Shown here in pieces: positions 27,979-38,320 of a DNA stretch of 64,000 bases. The DNA is from Pelodera strongyloides. Its lineage: Eukaryota; Nematoda; Chromadorea; Rhabditida; Rhabditidae. The stretch spans positions 164,128 through 228,127 of the forward strand of contig JAANDG010000203.1 in the NCBI GenBank assembly GCA_036852015.1, written 5' to 3'. A model generated the notes under the pieces. That model did not search any database, was not told where the DNA came from, and saw only the letters and a list, made by a program, of their open reading frames with translations. The position numbers were made by a program, and so were the translations under genes. How positions within the stretch are numbered: the stretch's first letter is position 1; each line of letters opens with the position of its first letter.

Positions 27979-30900
27979 ATGGCCGTGCTATTTCGCAGAG
28001 CATTTTATGAAGAATATTTGGAGTATACTGAACTGGAAAGGTAAACTACAGTTGGATTAGATTATTCATAAACTCTTGTATAATTTTGCATTCTCCTTAT
28101 AGCAAGAAGGTCTTTCTCATGTGGCCTTATTTAACGGTTAGCAGAGCAGTATGCAGGTATGCACATTGTATCGCAAAATAGGCGATGTGTGACTTGACGG
28201 CACCCTAGGTTTATTTTAAGCAGCTCTATTAGAACGGAGCACATGGACCTCGAGACCTCGCGCGCTTTTCGCGTATGTGTGGCACACAGCGGTGTGCGAT
28301 AAGAGGGCGAAGGAGCGCCGCTTGTGACCGCTAATATTTTCCCTCTAGACAAGAGCTCGCGGCAACGGAAACGGATGATACAGCCACAGTAAAAGATGCA
28401 GACGGAAAACCGATTGCTAAGCCTTCGTGCGATGACCTCCAGACATCGGACACGGTTAATTGGCAGACGGTGGGTGGGGATAATTACAGAATTCCTAGGT
28501 TCCACGGCAATTGCCTATTTGTTTTTGCAAATACCGGTAGCCTAAGGCTAGCGCTCCCACCGGTGGTCTACTACTACACTCTCTTGCAATCCCTAGGTCG
28601 TATCTTTTTTCCATTTTCTTACATGTTGAATGCGATGAAAATTACGAAATGGTCCTTTTTGACAAAGGGTCGGACCCATTACAGCTTACCCCTATTTTTT
28701 TTTGTTCCACAAAAAAACAAGGAAAAGAATATTCTATGTTATTCGTAACGGAGAAGCAGACGAAGGAATTGAATATAGGGGTAAGGTGAAATGGGCCTGA
28801 TCCTTTAACTGCCCCATAAGACCCTCGTCATATGCCTACTGCTACAGTATCCTTACACTTGCCTACTGCTTTCAGGTAGAATGCGATGACAAGCAAACGA
28901 TGACCTCGCTGTTCAATCTTCTGAAGAAGAAGGAGCAGGTGACGTAGTCTAACAATAAGTTCTACTGCTGTCAGCTAAGCGACGAATCATCTTCTAGATT
29001 AGCATATTGCATAAATTTGCTCTAAAATTAAAGCGAAATAACGGCCGGTTTTGAAAGAAATAGCGGACAACTAACTTCCATATGTTTCGGAGTAAATTAG
29101 GATCAGTGATCATGCCTATATGTAGCTTCGGTTTTGTCGATGAGACTCATGTCTTGCAGGTAAACGAGGACGACATGGACTCGGTGAATACGGAGACCAC
29201 GGAGGCCAAGCAGGCCACGGCGCCTAGGAAGAAGACAGCAAAGAAGACACAGAAGAAACAGAATAAGAAAGAGGACACGGAGATGGGCAGGGTAAGTGGT
29301 GGGAGGGGGATTTCTTTGACGCAACTGTCGCGATCACTTTTTCTGCCGTCCCTCAGTCTGTGATGTCCGCGCCTACTAGTACGCGCTGCTTGTGTCGCGT
29401 GAATTGCATGGAATGTTATACGGTTTTCCTCAGAGGCTTATAGATGCAAATAATGAGCGTAATTGTACATTATGAATACAAATAATAAAAATAGAAGTGC
29501 TATTGAGTATAAATTACTGTTTTCCGTCACTGAAAGGATCGGAGAAGTCAGAAGTTGACCACAACGGGACTCTGCAGACCACAACGCATCATACGCACGA
29601 TGGTGTGTGATAGGCTTTAATTTTTATTAAGTTTATTAAACCGCTAGGTGAAATAACGCCATTATGTGGCAAAATAAATGAACAACGTTTCCACTTACCT
29701 GAAGACTCAACTGGGAACAGCTTCCTTGCTGTATTGTTTAAGTATGCCTAATATTACAATAAACACATATTATTATTAACAGATTTTACATTTCAGAAAC
29801 GCAAAAGGGAACTACGGTGGCGGGGCAGAATAAGAAAAAGAATGACGAGACTTTGCACGGACTAACAGTGGACGAAGACTGCAATGATCTAGAGGAGACT
29901 GTAAAGGTGAGTGGATTTTATCTTCTATTTTATTTTAAGGTTGAAGAGATGCCTCTTCGTACTTTTCCCCTTGTTGACCAATTAATCGCCTAGCATTTTA
30001 TAGTGATGCTTTTGTTGAATTTGATTAGTCTTATTTTTCCTCGAATCCCGTGGCCGTATGCACGAACACCGGGAATACGCTCCCAGCTCCCAGTGGTAGG
30101 TGAGAACAAAAGAGTGATTACACAAATCAGAGCAACGCAAAGATAAATTCTCCCTACCGGGGAGGCTCCCGCTGTTCGTGCATATGCATATGGCAACCGG
30201 AGTGCATCACTGGTGTGTAAAATGTGTACAATTCCGGTTCCATTTGCGGTATGTGCGCAACAAATGTGTCACATGTGTGACATAATTGTCGTGTCACATG
30301 TGTGCCATAATTTTAGTGTCACATACGTGCCATAATTGTACCAGCTTGAATTGCATCCATTTGCGCATGTCTAATTGCCGTCCCGCTAGCTCACTCGGGC
30401 TCACTCGGGCATTTACGAGCTTACTGAAATTTAAATTCCGATTCCACACGCTGAATGTGCGTTATTGCGCAACAAACGTGTCATATGTGTGACATAATTG
30501 TACCAGCTGGAACTGTATACATTTTGCGCACATCTGATTGCTGCGCCGCTATCTCACGTGGTCACGCGCCTTTACGAGCCCATGAAATTTGTATTACGCA
30601 CGTATCGATACCTTTTCATATGTTTCTAGTATTAGTTTCTGGAGTTACTATCATAAGTATTTATTCCATAGGTATTTATTCCTTGTCATGATGATGCTGA
30701 AAGATGAAACGTTGACATACAGATTTGGTTTACATCTGTCCAAGGCCGTATTCACCAACACACAGGTAGCCGTCCGTAGGCTCACGAGCGCTCTGAATCT
30801 CTTCTGCTCTGGCACTCTTTAGCTCGCTGGGGAGCTCAGGGAGGGCTCACTGTGTGTTGGTGAATACGGCCTCAGGAGTCGTACTAAGCTCGAAGATTCT

Positions 30901-31197
30901 ACCTATTCTATGAAATTATCCCCCCCCCAATGGAGCATACGTATATCAAACTTTATTCTAGCTCATGGTAGCTCGTAGTGTTATATTTTGTTCTATGACT
31001 AATCATCACCACTTTAGGCTGACGAAAAAGGCTCTAAGAAAAAGGTAAAGACGCCGAAAACGCCCAAGAATAATAAAAAGAACAAGAAGAGTGAGAGACA
31101 ACGAGAAAAAGAGAGGAAACAACAGTCGAAAGAGGAGACGGAAAGGGACGAAACTAAGGGAAATGATGACTACGTGGTTATGCAAAGTACAAACTAG
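27979..31197 (+). CDS. Gene B: unrecognised, lysine-rich C-terminal half
   Basis: Exons: 27979-28040, 28103-28156, 28349-28469, 28876-28938, 29160-29291, 29545-29602, 29797-29906, 31018-31197. All phases join and give 259 residues. The N-terminus starts MAVLFRRAFYEEYLEYTELE and is followed by an aromatic/hydrophobic stretch (KKVFLMWPYLTVSRAVC). The middle is acidic (ATETDDTATVKDADGK). From about residue 95 the protein is rich in Lys, Glu, Thr and Gln (APRKKTAKKTQKKQNKKED; TPKTPKNNKKNKK), typical of a disordered nuclear/nucleolar-type tail, and ends DDYVVMQSTN. A splice acceptor lies 19 bases before the ATG. The exon-6 acceptor is weak. The family is not recognised. The same acceptor read in another frame would end gene A (see findings), but the long run of matching phases favours a separate gene. 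Confidence 0.65.
29025..29090. repeat. MITE fragment, CCGGTTTTTGAA family
   Basis: AAAGCGAAATAACGGCCGGT is one end of the family, in the gene B intron before exon 29160; the other end is missing. Confidence 0.55.
30045..30190. repeat. Foldback MITE, third subfamily (GGCCGTATGCACGAACA)
   Basis: Ends GGCCGTATGCACGAACACCG and GTTCGTGCATATG are inverted; the inner arms CTCCCAG/CCGGGGAGGCTCCC also pair in part. In the last intron of gene B. Confidence 0.7.
30231..30600. repeat. Tandem duplication with GTGTCACATG sub-repeats
   Basis: Two diverged copies (about 30231-30429 and 30437-30600) share ATTCCG, TGCGCAACAAA, TGTGTGACATAATTGT, ACCAGCT and TTTACGAGC in order. The first copy also contains about three extra units of GTGTCACATGTGTGCCATAA. 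In the last intron of gene B. Confidence 0.75.
30743..30875. repeat. Foldback MITE, GGCCGTATTCACCAACAC family
   Basis: Ends AAGGCCGTATTCACCAACAC and GTGTTGGTGAATACGGCCTC; the core is in reverse orientation relative to 26954. In the last intron of gene B. Confidence 0.88.
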
Positions 31198-31227
31198 ATG
31201 AAAAGTTACATCCCTGGCTTAATGCTG

Positions 31228-31628
31228 GTTTAAAGGGACAGGCCCATCAAAATAAACCTATATTTACGATACGTTCATAATGACTATCAAGCATTTTTAT
31301 TACAATATATACAAACTAAATTTCACCATTATTCGCCCTAGACAACTTTTTTCCAATGCGCTCCACGCATATGTATACCATAAAACTGCAGATTTCAAAG
31401 CTATATATGCAAATTTTAATCGCATTATAATTTCACGATAAATTTGCATTGACGACAAGGATATTTGCGGCTTTACGGTATACATTTGATCTGAGCGCAT
31501 CGGAAAAAAGTTTCCCATGGCAAATAAATGTGAAATTTAGTTTGCATATGTTGTAATAAAAATGCTTGATAGTCACAATGTGCGTATCGTAAATATAGGT
31601 TTACTTTGATGGGCCTGTCCCTTTAAGT
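31228..31628. repeat. MITE with TTAA boundaries and long inverted arms
   Basis: About 400 bp starting TTAAAGGGACAGGCCCATCA and ending with its complement TGATGGGCCTGTCCCTTTAA. The arms stay paired for over 100 bases (CGATACG, CTATCAAGCATTTTTATT). TTAA at both borders suggests piggyBac-type target choice, although the TTAA could also be part of the arms. Confidence 0.9.
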
Positions 31629-31730
31629 TAACCTACGCCGCCTGTTGCATGTAAGTCAACCTACGCCGCCCGTTTTATGCAATACCTTACGCTGCCAGTT
31701 TTGTGACTTACGCCGGTGTTTTATGAATAT
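31626..31730 (+). repeat. Degenerate tandem array, ACCTACGCCGCC
   Basis: Four imperfect units of about 25-28 bp: ACCTACGCCGCCTGTTGCAT, ACCTACGCCGCCCGTTTTAT, ACCTTACGCTGCCAGTTTTG and TTACGCCGGTGTTTTATG. Starts at the right end of the MITE. Confidence 0.75.
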
Positions 31731-32915
31731 TTTTTCTGTAGCGCCCATATTGAGCAGCTCTGCGTTTCACGCCTCTAATTGTATTCAGCGCTAGAGTAGA
31801 TTTTCTTTTTTTTGCATCAGGGCAGACTATCAGCGTGATAATACTGAGAATTTATTTTCTGTGAAAACTATCTTGCTTGAAACGCGTTACGTCCCTGCCT
31901 CTAGCTTAAATGTTACAGTACCTGTTTAGGAGTTCAGTGTAAACTTTCTAGCGTACCGGTATCGCCTTAGTAAATAGAACATTGAAAATCTTACACGCCC
32001 TACCCTATACTAATTGTGAGGAATCCACCTTGTTTTAGTCCGTCTTTTGTCTGTTTATTTATTGATCTACGTTGCTGTTTTGATCTCATTTTAAAAATTG
32101 CTCGGTATTGAAATCCATATGAACCAATAGGTATTGGCTATTAGAGCCTCAAAAGTGTTCTTTGGAGTCATAGTATGTATCAACTGTGTTCAAAATTCCC
32201 TTAGGTGTCTTAGGTACTTAATCGTGAGAAATTTTAGAAAATTATGTTTTGTTCGTCATCGTATTTTGTCTTTTACACCTTTGAACGGAAATAAATAAAT
32301 TCTAATCGGACGTCGGACTTGTTGTGTGGCAAAAAAATGAAATAGTTTGTATTTCTGTGTATTGTTTGTAATTTGTATGCTCTCTCGACAATTTACTTTT
32401 AATGCTGTTGTTTTTGACGCCGCTTGTAATCTTTCGTGCGATTCTAAGTACGATGAATTTATAATTCGAAGTGGTTGCTTAATGATTGCCCTAGAGGTAC
32501 CGTAGCTTAGTGTTGCGTGTCGCGTCACAGCGCGCCGCGTCTCAGAATAGTATCCGATTAGTATGCACACCCCTTGCACCCTAAAAGGCCGCTCCTGGAT
32601 TTCTAGATCAGCATCTGCTGTTTTTTTTTGGTTTTTGCACACTAGACCTAGCTAGCACAGGTCATATGTTTATAGTAGTGAGTTAGTAATTTACTTTACG
32701 CTTGCTCGAACGTTCTAGTGCTGGTCTTGTATATTTTCTGATTTCATACTATGTGAAAATCATGCGTAAAATTTTCGGATATTGTTCGCATCGCGCGAAT
32801 TTAGTTGCTTTCTTTATTTCCTTTGTTATTCAATGTGATTATGTGATGTTCATGGTTCATTTGTATTAGTGTAGAGTATTCTGCTTCTATAGTTCCCATA
32901 TTTAAGACAGGAAGC

Positions 32916-35900
32916 ATGCCTCGCAGGAAGATCCGTTCAGCGAAGGGAGATTTTATTGGAGCTCCCGGTGCCCTTGACGAACAAATTGAAACGCATGGCC
33001 TTGCCAAGCAAAGAGATGAAGGACGACAGAAAGTTAAGCGAACGCTTCCTGAGGATGGACCTGGGGTGAGTTTATTTACGTCACGTCGGTATTTTTGCAT
33101 CGAGGGTGTTAATTGAACCTGATGTTTTAATGCTTTTGAGATTTGTTCTTAATAATGTTTTGTTTCAGTTTGTTGACGATAAGATCACGAAGCGAATTCT
33201 TCGTGACGCCGGCATTCAGTTAAGAGATGAGAACGGCGGAGAAGAAGATTCACAGGCGAAGAAGGATGCCGAGCTGAGCAAGAGGTGGGATTGTCATGTT
33301 CATTACCCAACAAAGAACCCTCACTTGTTGGAGTCATCCAAGTTTTGCGATTGTAGTGTTCAATGACTGCTAGAAACTGGAAAACTTGTCACGAGGTCAG
33401 ATAGCCAGGAATTCAGAGCTTGGGAAGCTATCTTAATCAAGCACTCACTCCTGCAAGATATAATTGGGTAAAGGTTGTTACTTTGTTGTCTATTATTTGA
33501 TTCAGGATGCGACTCACAAGCTTGGGTGGCCGTTCTGAAGTCGGATCAGAGGGCGATGAGGATGAGCTCGACGATCACCAACAAGAGGACGTTGTTGTGG
33601 TAAGTTGTTCGGTAAAATAAAAACCTTATATTTGTGGATCATTACTTATTTGTTACGCCATATAGATATATACGTAAATCATCTTTGGAAACGGCTATCA
33701 AATAACGATATCTATTAATGCTATCTTTTATTCCGGCCCGTTGTCAACAATGATGTTGTTGAATGATGTTTTGAAAGTATTTCTGTTTTAAGGTTGCTTG
33801 TTGATTAAATATTATTTAGGGGCTCAATAAACCACCATTATTATACATTATTTCAGGAGATCAATCCAAAGGAAGAGGAAGAATTTGAAAGATTTATGGT
33901 GATGAATCAGCCTCCCGGATACAGGAATCTGTTCGACATCATTCAAGCGAAAATTGACGAGAAAAAGAATTTCGCAGAAAGCCAGATGCTCATTGACACT
34001 GGATATGATATTGAGGTGGAAAATATTTTCTAATAAGTTTACTACTTGTCCTGCTGATAAACTTATAAAACAAATTGCATTGATCTTTTATTGAATGGGT
34101 GTAAGCGTCGTATTTCACAATTGCACGAGCAATACACTTAGTCATGAGTACCATTATAATATTAATTCACACTTTACGTGGTTTGTAAGTTACTTATTTA
34201 GCAGCACTCTCCTTGCTGCTTGCTTTAATTGAGAACCATATACAAATCTTATATTCAGACACGTGACCTGGACGAAGACGTGATCAAAATGTACAGAGAA
34301 GTTGGAAAGGTGATGCACAAATACAGATCCGGCAAGGTGCCCAAGGCTTTCCGATTCATCCCCCATATGATCAACTGGGAGCAAATTTTGTAGTAGGATT
34401 TTTGATTGTATATTTTGTATTCTCTATTCGTAAAAATGCATGGTTTGTGCGCCTAAAATTGTGCTCATGTGGTTGTCACATTTACGTGTAGTCCACCGGG
34501 AATATTCGTATTGTTTATCCAGTTTAATGCCGATTTTCCCGCTATGATTACCTTAATGAAGCCGAAAGTCGGAAGCAATAAAATTATCAGATTTTTCTGT
34601 TATGCGTCGTATCCTTCTCATTCAGCCTGACCAATCCGGACGAGTGGTCTTCGGGTGCGATGTGCCAGGCGACCAAACTGTTCGTAGTCAACCAGAACCC
34701 ACTGGTTTGTCAGAGGTTGGTTGGTTTAAGTTAAACAGATTTATGTTTTAGTTAAACGTTTGCCTTGCCTTGCATTTGTTTGGTTTTGTTTTCCTGAGTG
34801 TTTTCGCTAGCTGTTGTACATCTCAGAGTATCAGGTATTACGTCTAGTTGTCCTTGTCAGATGTGTAAAAGAAACACCTCTCACATTCACAACCTGGTTT
34901 CTTTCTGTTTGAATATTTTGAAAGATATTTACATTTACGTGTTTTCTACCTTATCCGCGCTTAATTTAATTATTTAATTCCAACTGTCCAGCTGCCAAAA
35001 CTTGTATGTTTCACTCAGTATGTAAATTTACAATCGCTTCCGGTTTAGTCAATTCGGTTTCGAAGTTAACGACATGGTATAAAATAGTATTGAAAGTATA
35101 AAATTCGAGTTACAAATTGGGAACTGAACTAAATGGCAATGAGGGAAAACTTTGCAAAGAAAGAGGTAATTTTGTGACGTCAAGGGTATGTATTTGTGTC
35201 GAAGGCCGATCACTTAAACCGTGCGTACGCCTAGTTTTAAGGCAATATCTACCCCTTTTCGAAACGTATGATGATGGACAACTACATTCGATTTGAGCTC
35301 TTTTGTTGTAAATAAATAATAAATATTTTACGCCTCAAGACACCTTTTTTCAAGGGTGGTGTACGTGTATGATGCTGGTAATGCAGTTTTCCAAAAACCG
35401 ACTGTTACACCGCTTTAAACTACCGCTCTAGATTCTTCAACCTTGTGCTGCTGCCCCGTCTTCGTGACGACATTGCCGAATTCAAGAAGCTCAACCACCA
35501 TTTGTATAAAGCTTTGATGACGGCCGTGTCTAAACCGGCCGCCTTCTTCAAGGGAATCATTTTACCGTTGTGCGAGGTGGGTGTGCTGTTTAGTTTATTT
35601 TGTTCTCATGACTCATGGTCAAGGTAACCGATAATTGCTTACAATTGTAAGTGGTCACGTCAACTCTTTGGAAGTTGGAAGTACTTGACGCTCACATGTG
35701 GAGGTTGTTGTTTTTTGTTGCTCAAAGAACAAAGAACACACATTGTGATAAGATAAGATAAATGCTGATATGACTTGCAGCAGATCACAGCATTTACGCA
35801 TGTTTCGTTTCCTGACCAGGATTTATAGAAAACCAGTAGCTAAATAAAAAGCTATAGAAAATCGTGCTTCGCAATACTCTATTGATTGAATTCCATTCAA

Positions 35901-37587
35901 TATTATTAATTATTGTCTTAAAGTTTGGATTCAGTGAGTGAGATGAGTTGTATGTAAGGATTATTTTGCGAGTTCCGTTTTATAGTCTGGAACTTGCTCG
36001 CTGCGAGAAGCTTACCTGATTGGTACGTCCATCAAGAAATCGCGAATTCCAATTCTTCACTCTGCAGCCGCGATTTTGAAGGTAGTTTTTGTTATTCGAA
36101 AAACAACCTCCTAATTCCTAAGCTAATCCAGAGATTATTAAGGCATGTGTTTACGCACCGATTTATGTCCATAAAGCGGCGTATGTTGTTGTCGCCCTAG
36201 CTAGTGTCCTTTGCCCTAAACAAAAGTATTATATTCGTGGGCATATCGGTTTTCGGTTTGGCCTTCGTTTAAAGATTTTCGGTGATTTAATGATGATTAG
36301 AACTAAATTGGAATTTCAGATTGCCGAGATGGAATATAACGGAGCCAATTCTTTGTTCCTCAACACTCTTTTGGACAAGAAGTACGCACTGCCATATCGC
36401 GTTATTGATGCGGTTTGCAAGCATTTTGGAAGGTTGGTTTTGTGTTTTTAGTTGTACTCTATGTTGTTTTTCCCTCTGTTTATGTAGTGTAGTGATTTAG
36501 TGGTTTGTTAGTGTTGTATTTTGTTTTCCTGTAATTGGTGAATGTGGTAAATTTTTCTAGTGAAGGATTGATGTTTCAGATATTTTACTTATTGCTGGGG
36601 CGGGTTCGCCTTTAGTAAAAATATGGCGCTGGTTTCGTATAACTCTAACCCTTAAAATTTTTCATGAACGGTGTTGAATTGACGACGCGTTGAAATTCGG
36701 ATTTACTATATTAACTCTAATATTTCGATTGCTTGGTGTTTTAACTATTAAATCGAAGATAGTAGCCGAAGTCGCTCTTTTGATAATGGGAGAAACTCTG
36801 AATTTGTTTTCGTAATTTTGGAAAATTTGGTCCTAGGCCGGTGAGTAGGTAGTTCCCTTTTATAGCAGCGCACTTATGTGGCATAAAACATCCTGTTTTG
36901 TTCAATGTGGTATTACCTTGACAAAACTTATGCGACATTTTATGTTCGTAATAAATGTTATGTTGTTTACTGTTTAGGTTCCTCGAAGACGAGCGTGTTT
37001 TGCCGGTGATGTGGCACAACGGTGTGCTCACTTTTGTGCAACGTTATAAGAATGACCTGAGCGAACAACAAAGAAAGGATATCCTCAAGATTGTCAAGGT
37101 ACAATTTTATTGTTTGATGTTTTTTCGTATAGGGAGCAGTCTGTACGAAAATATTGTTTGAGCACTGAATTTTCTATATGATGATAATATGCATTTGATG
37201 AATTGAATTTGCATTGCGGTTATGTCTGGTCTGCACACTGAAAGGACATAGATATTTGTAGGCTTAGCTTACTTTGCAACTGAACTGAGTGTAGTCGGTA
37301 TCCGTGCATATGTTCCTAGCGTGAGATATTCACCACGTAATTAACAACATATAAATGACGGGAAGAATCGGACTATTGTTATTATCGATTGTGTAATACC
37401 TCGGATTTATTTATTTATGTTTTTCCAGAAACACTTCCACTTCTCTATCACACCCGAGATTCGTCGTGAGCTCAACTCGGTTAATAATCGTGTTGAGGGA
37501 GTCGAAGCAAGCGGAGACGTCGAGATGGAAAGCGATGCTGTGAGAGTGTTGCCAGCACAGCCCAGACAAGATAATATGCATTTCTGA
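32916..37587 (+). CDS. BYSL: Bystin (BYSL/Enp1), 40S ribosome maturation factor
   Basis: Nucleolar factor needed for processing of pre-40S particles. Exons: 32916-33065, 33169-33284, 33506-33599, 33857-34015, 34259-34389, 34626-34715, 35432-35576, 35986-36081, 36320-36432, 36978-37098, 37429-37587. Phases all join to 457 residues; human bystin has 437. The N-terminus is basic and acidic ([13 protein letters not shown]). The conserved C-terminal region carries the family blocks: [90 protein letters not shown] and [10 protein letters not shown]. The stop follows DNMHF. A splice acceptor (aagacag) lies five bases before the ATG. Complete and intact; identity is secure. Confidence 0.97.
35236..35420. 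repeat. MITE, CCGGTTTTTGAA-related
   Basis: Left TTTTAAGGCAATATCTACCC and CGAAACG; right TTCCAAAAACCGACTGTTAC then ACCGCTTTAAA, the inverted TTAAAGCGGT end. In bystin intron 6, ending about 12 bases before exon 7. Confidence 0.5.
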
Positions 37588-38320
37588 GTCTGTACGGACA
37601 GGCTTGGAAAGGTTTTGATATGTTAAAGCGGTATTGCATGTGGTTTTTCAAATGTGTGCTGGACAACTTCATTTCCATATATTATATGTGACCTGGGTTC
37701 TCGCGCCCCTGCTGGGCACAGAAAATTGGTGTATGATATATGGGAATACTGTTATAACGATCATTTTTCAAAGCACGTGTCGTATTATCGCTTCAAAGTT
37801 TCAAGTGTGGTTATAGTTATGTTTATTTTGTGAGCTCATACTTGGCTAATACACTGGGGACCTAGTTTTTTATTCGTTGAGCGAGGTCCTTTGGGTTTGT
37901 GTAAGTTTTTTCCCTGTTATATTAATCAACTAGAATTTATTAGCATGTTGACTGCTTGTTTGTTGTTTTCATTCTTAGGCAGTTGTTACTTGTTATTGCC
38001 ATTTAGACTCATTAGTTGTTAAAATGTACAATAACTGTTGATTTTGGAACGTTAGAGATGTTATGATGGATTGATTTGTTGTTCTAACTTAGTTCTGATG
38101 TTTATTGGTGTTGTTTACTTTTGTTTTATTTTATAAAGCAAATGTTTTACATTGTATATGTATGTTTTCGCTGGTTTTTGCTAAATGTGGTCAAGTCCAT
38201 GTAGATTATCGACATGTTTCTATTGCTCTATTTCTTGGCGTTTGAGTTAATTGTCAGATTCGCAGGTGCTTTGTGTAGTATCATTTTTTGACGAGTTATG
38301 TTTATTTTTTCAGCCTCGCC
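37588..38320. other. Spacer between bystin and MRPL3
   Basis: 733 bases: the 3' UTR of bystin, a MITE (37624-37797) and T-rich sequence up to the acceptor at 38312-38313. No canonical AATAAA seen; no further gene. Confidence 0.8.
37624..37797. repeat. MITE, TTAAAGCGGTAT type, in the bystin 3' region
   Basis: Starts TTAAAGCGGTATTGCATGTG with GGTTTTTCAAA and ends TTTTTCAAAGCACGTGTCGT then ATCGCTTCAAA, the inverted end. Related to the CCGGTTTTTGAA group and to 46315-46498. Confidence 0.6.

Larger units (their letters stand above)
31198..32915. other. Spacer between gene B and bystin
   Basis: 1.7 kb holding a long MITE (31228-31628) and a degenerate tandem array (31626-31730). The rest is T-rich sequence with no supportable gene. 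A 128-codon frame on the - strand (32256-32642) shows no recognisable sequence. Confidence 0.75.

Noticed and set aside
32256..32642. 128-codon - strand frame between gene B and bystin
   Set aside because: No recognisable motif, no splice context needed or seen, and it lies in a spacer on the opposite strand; possible but unsupported.
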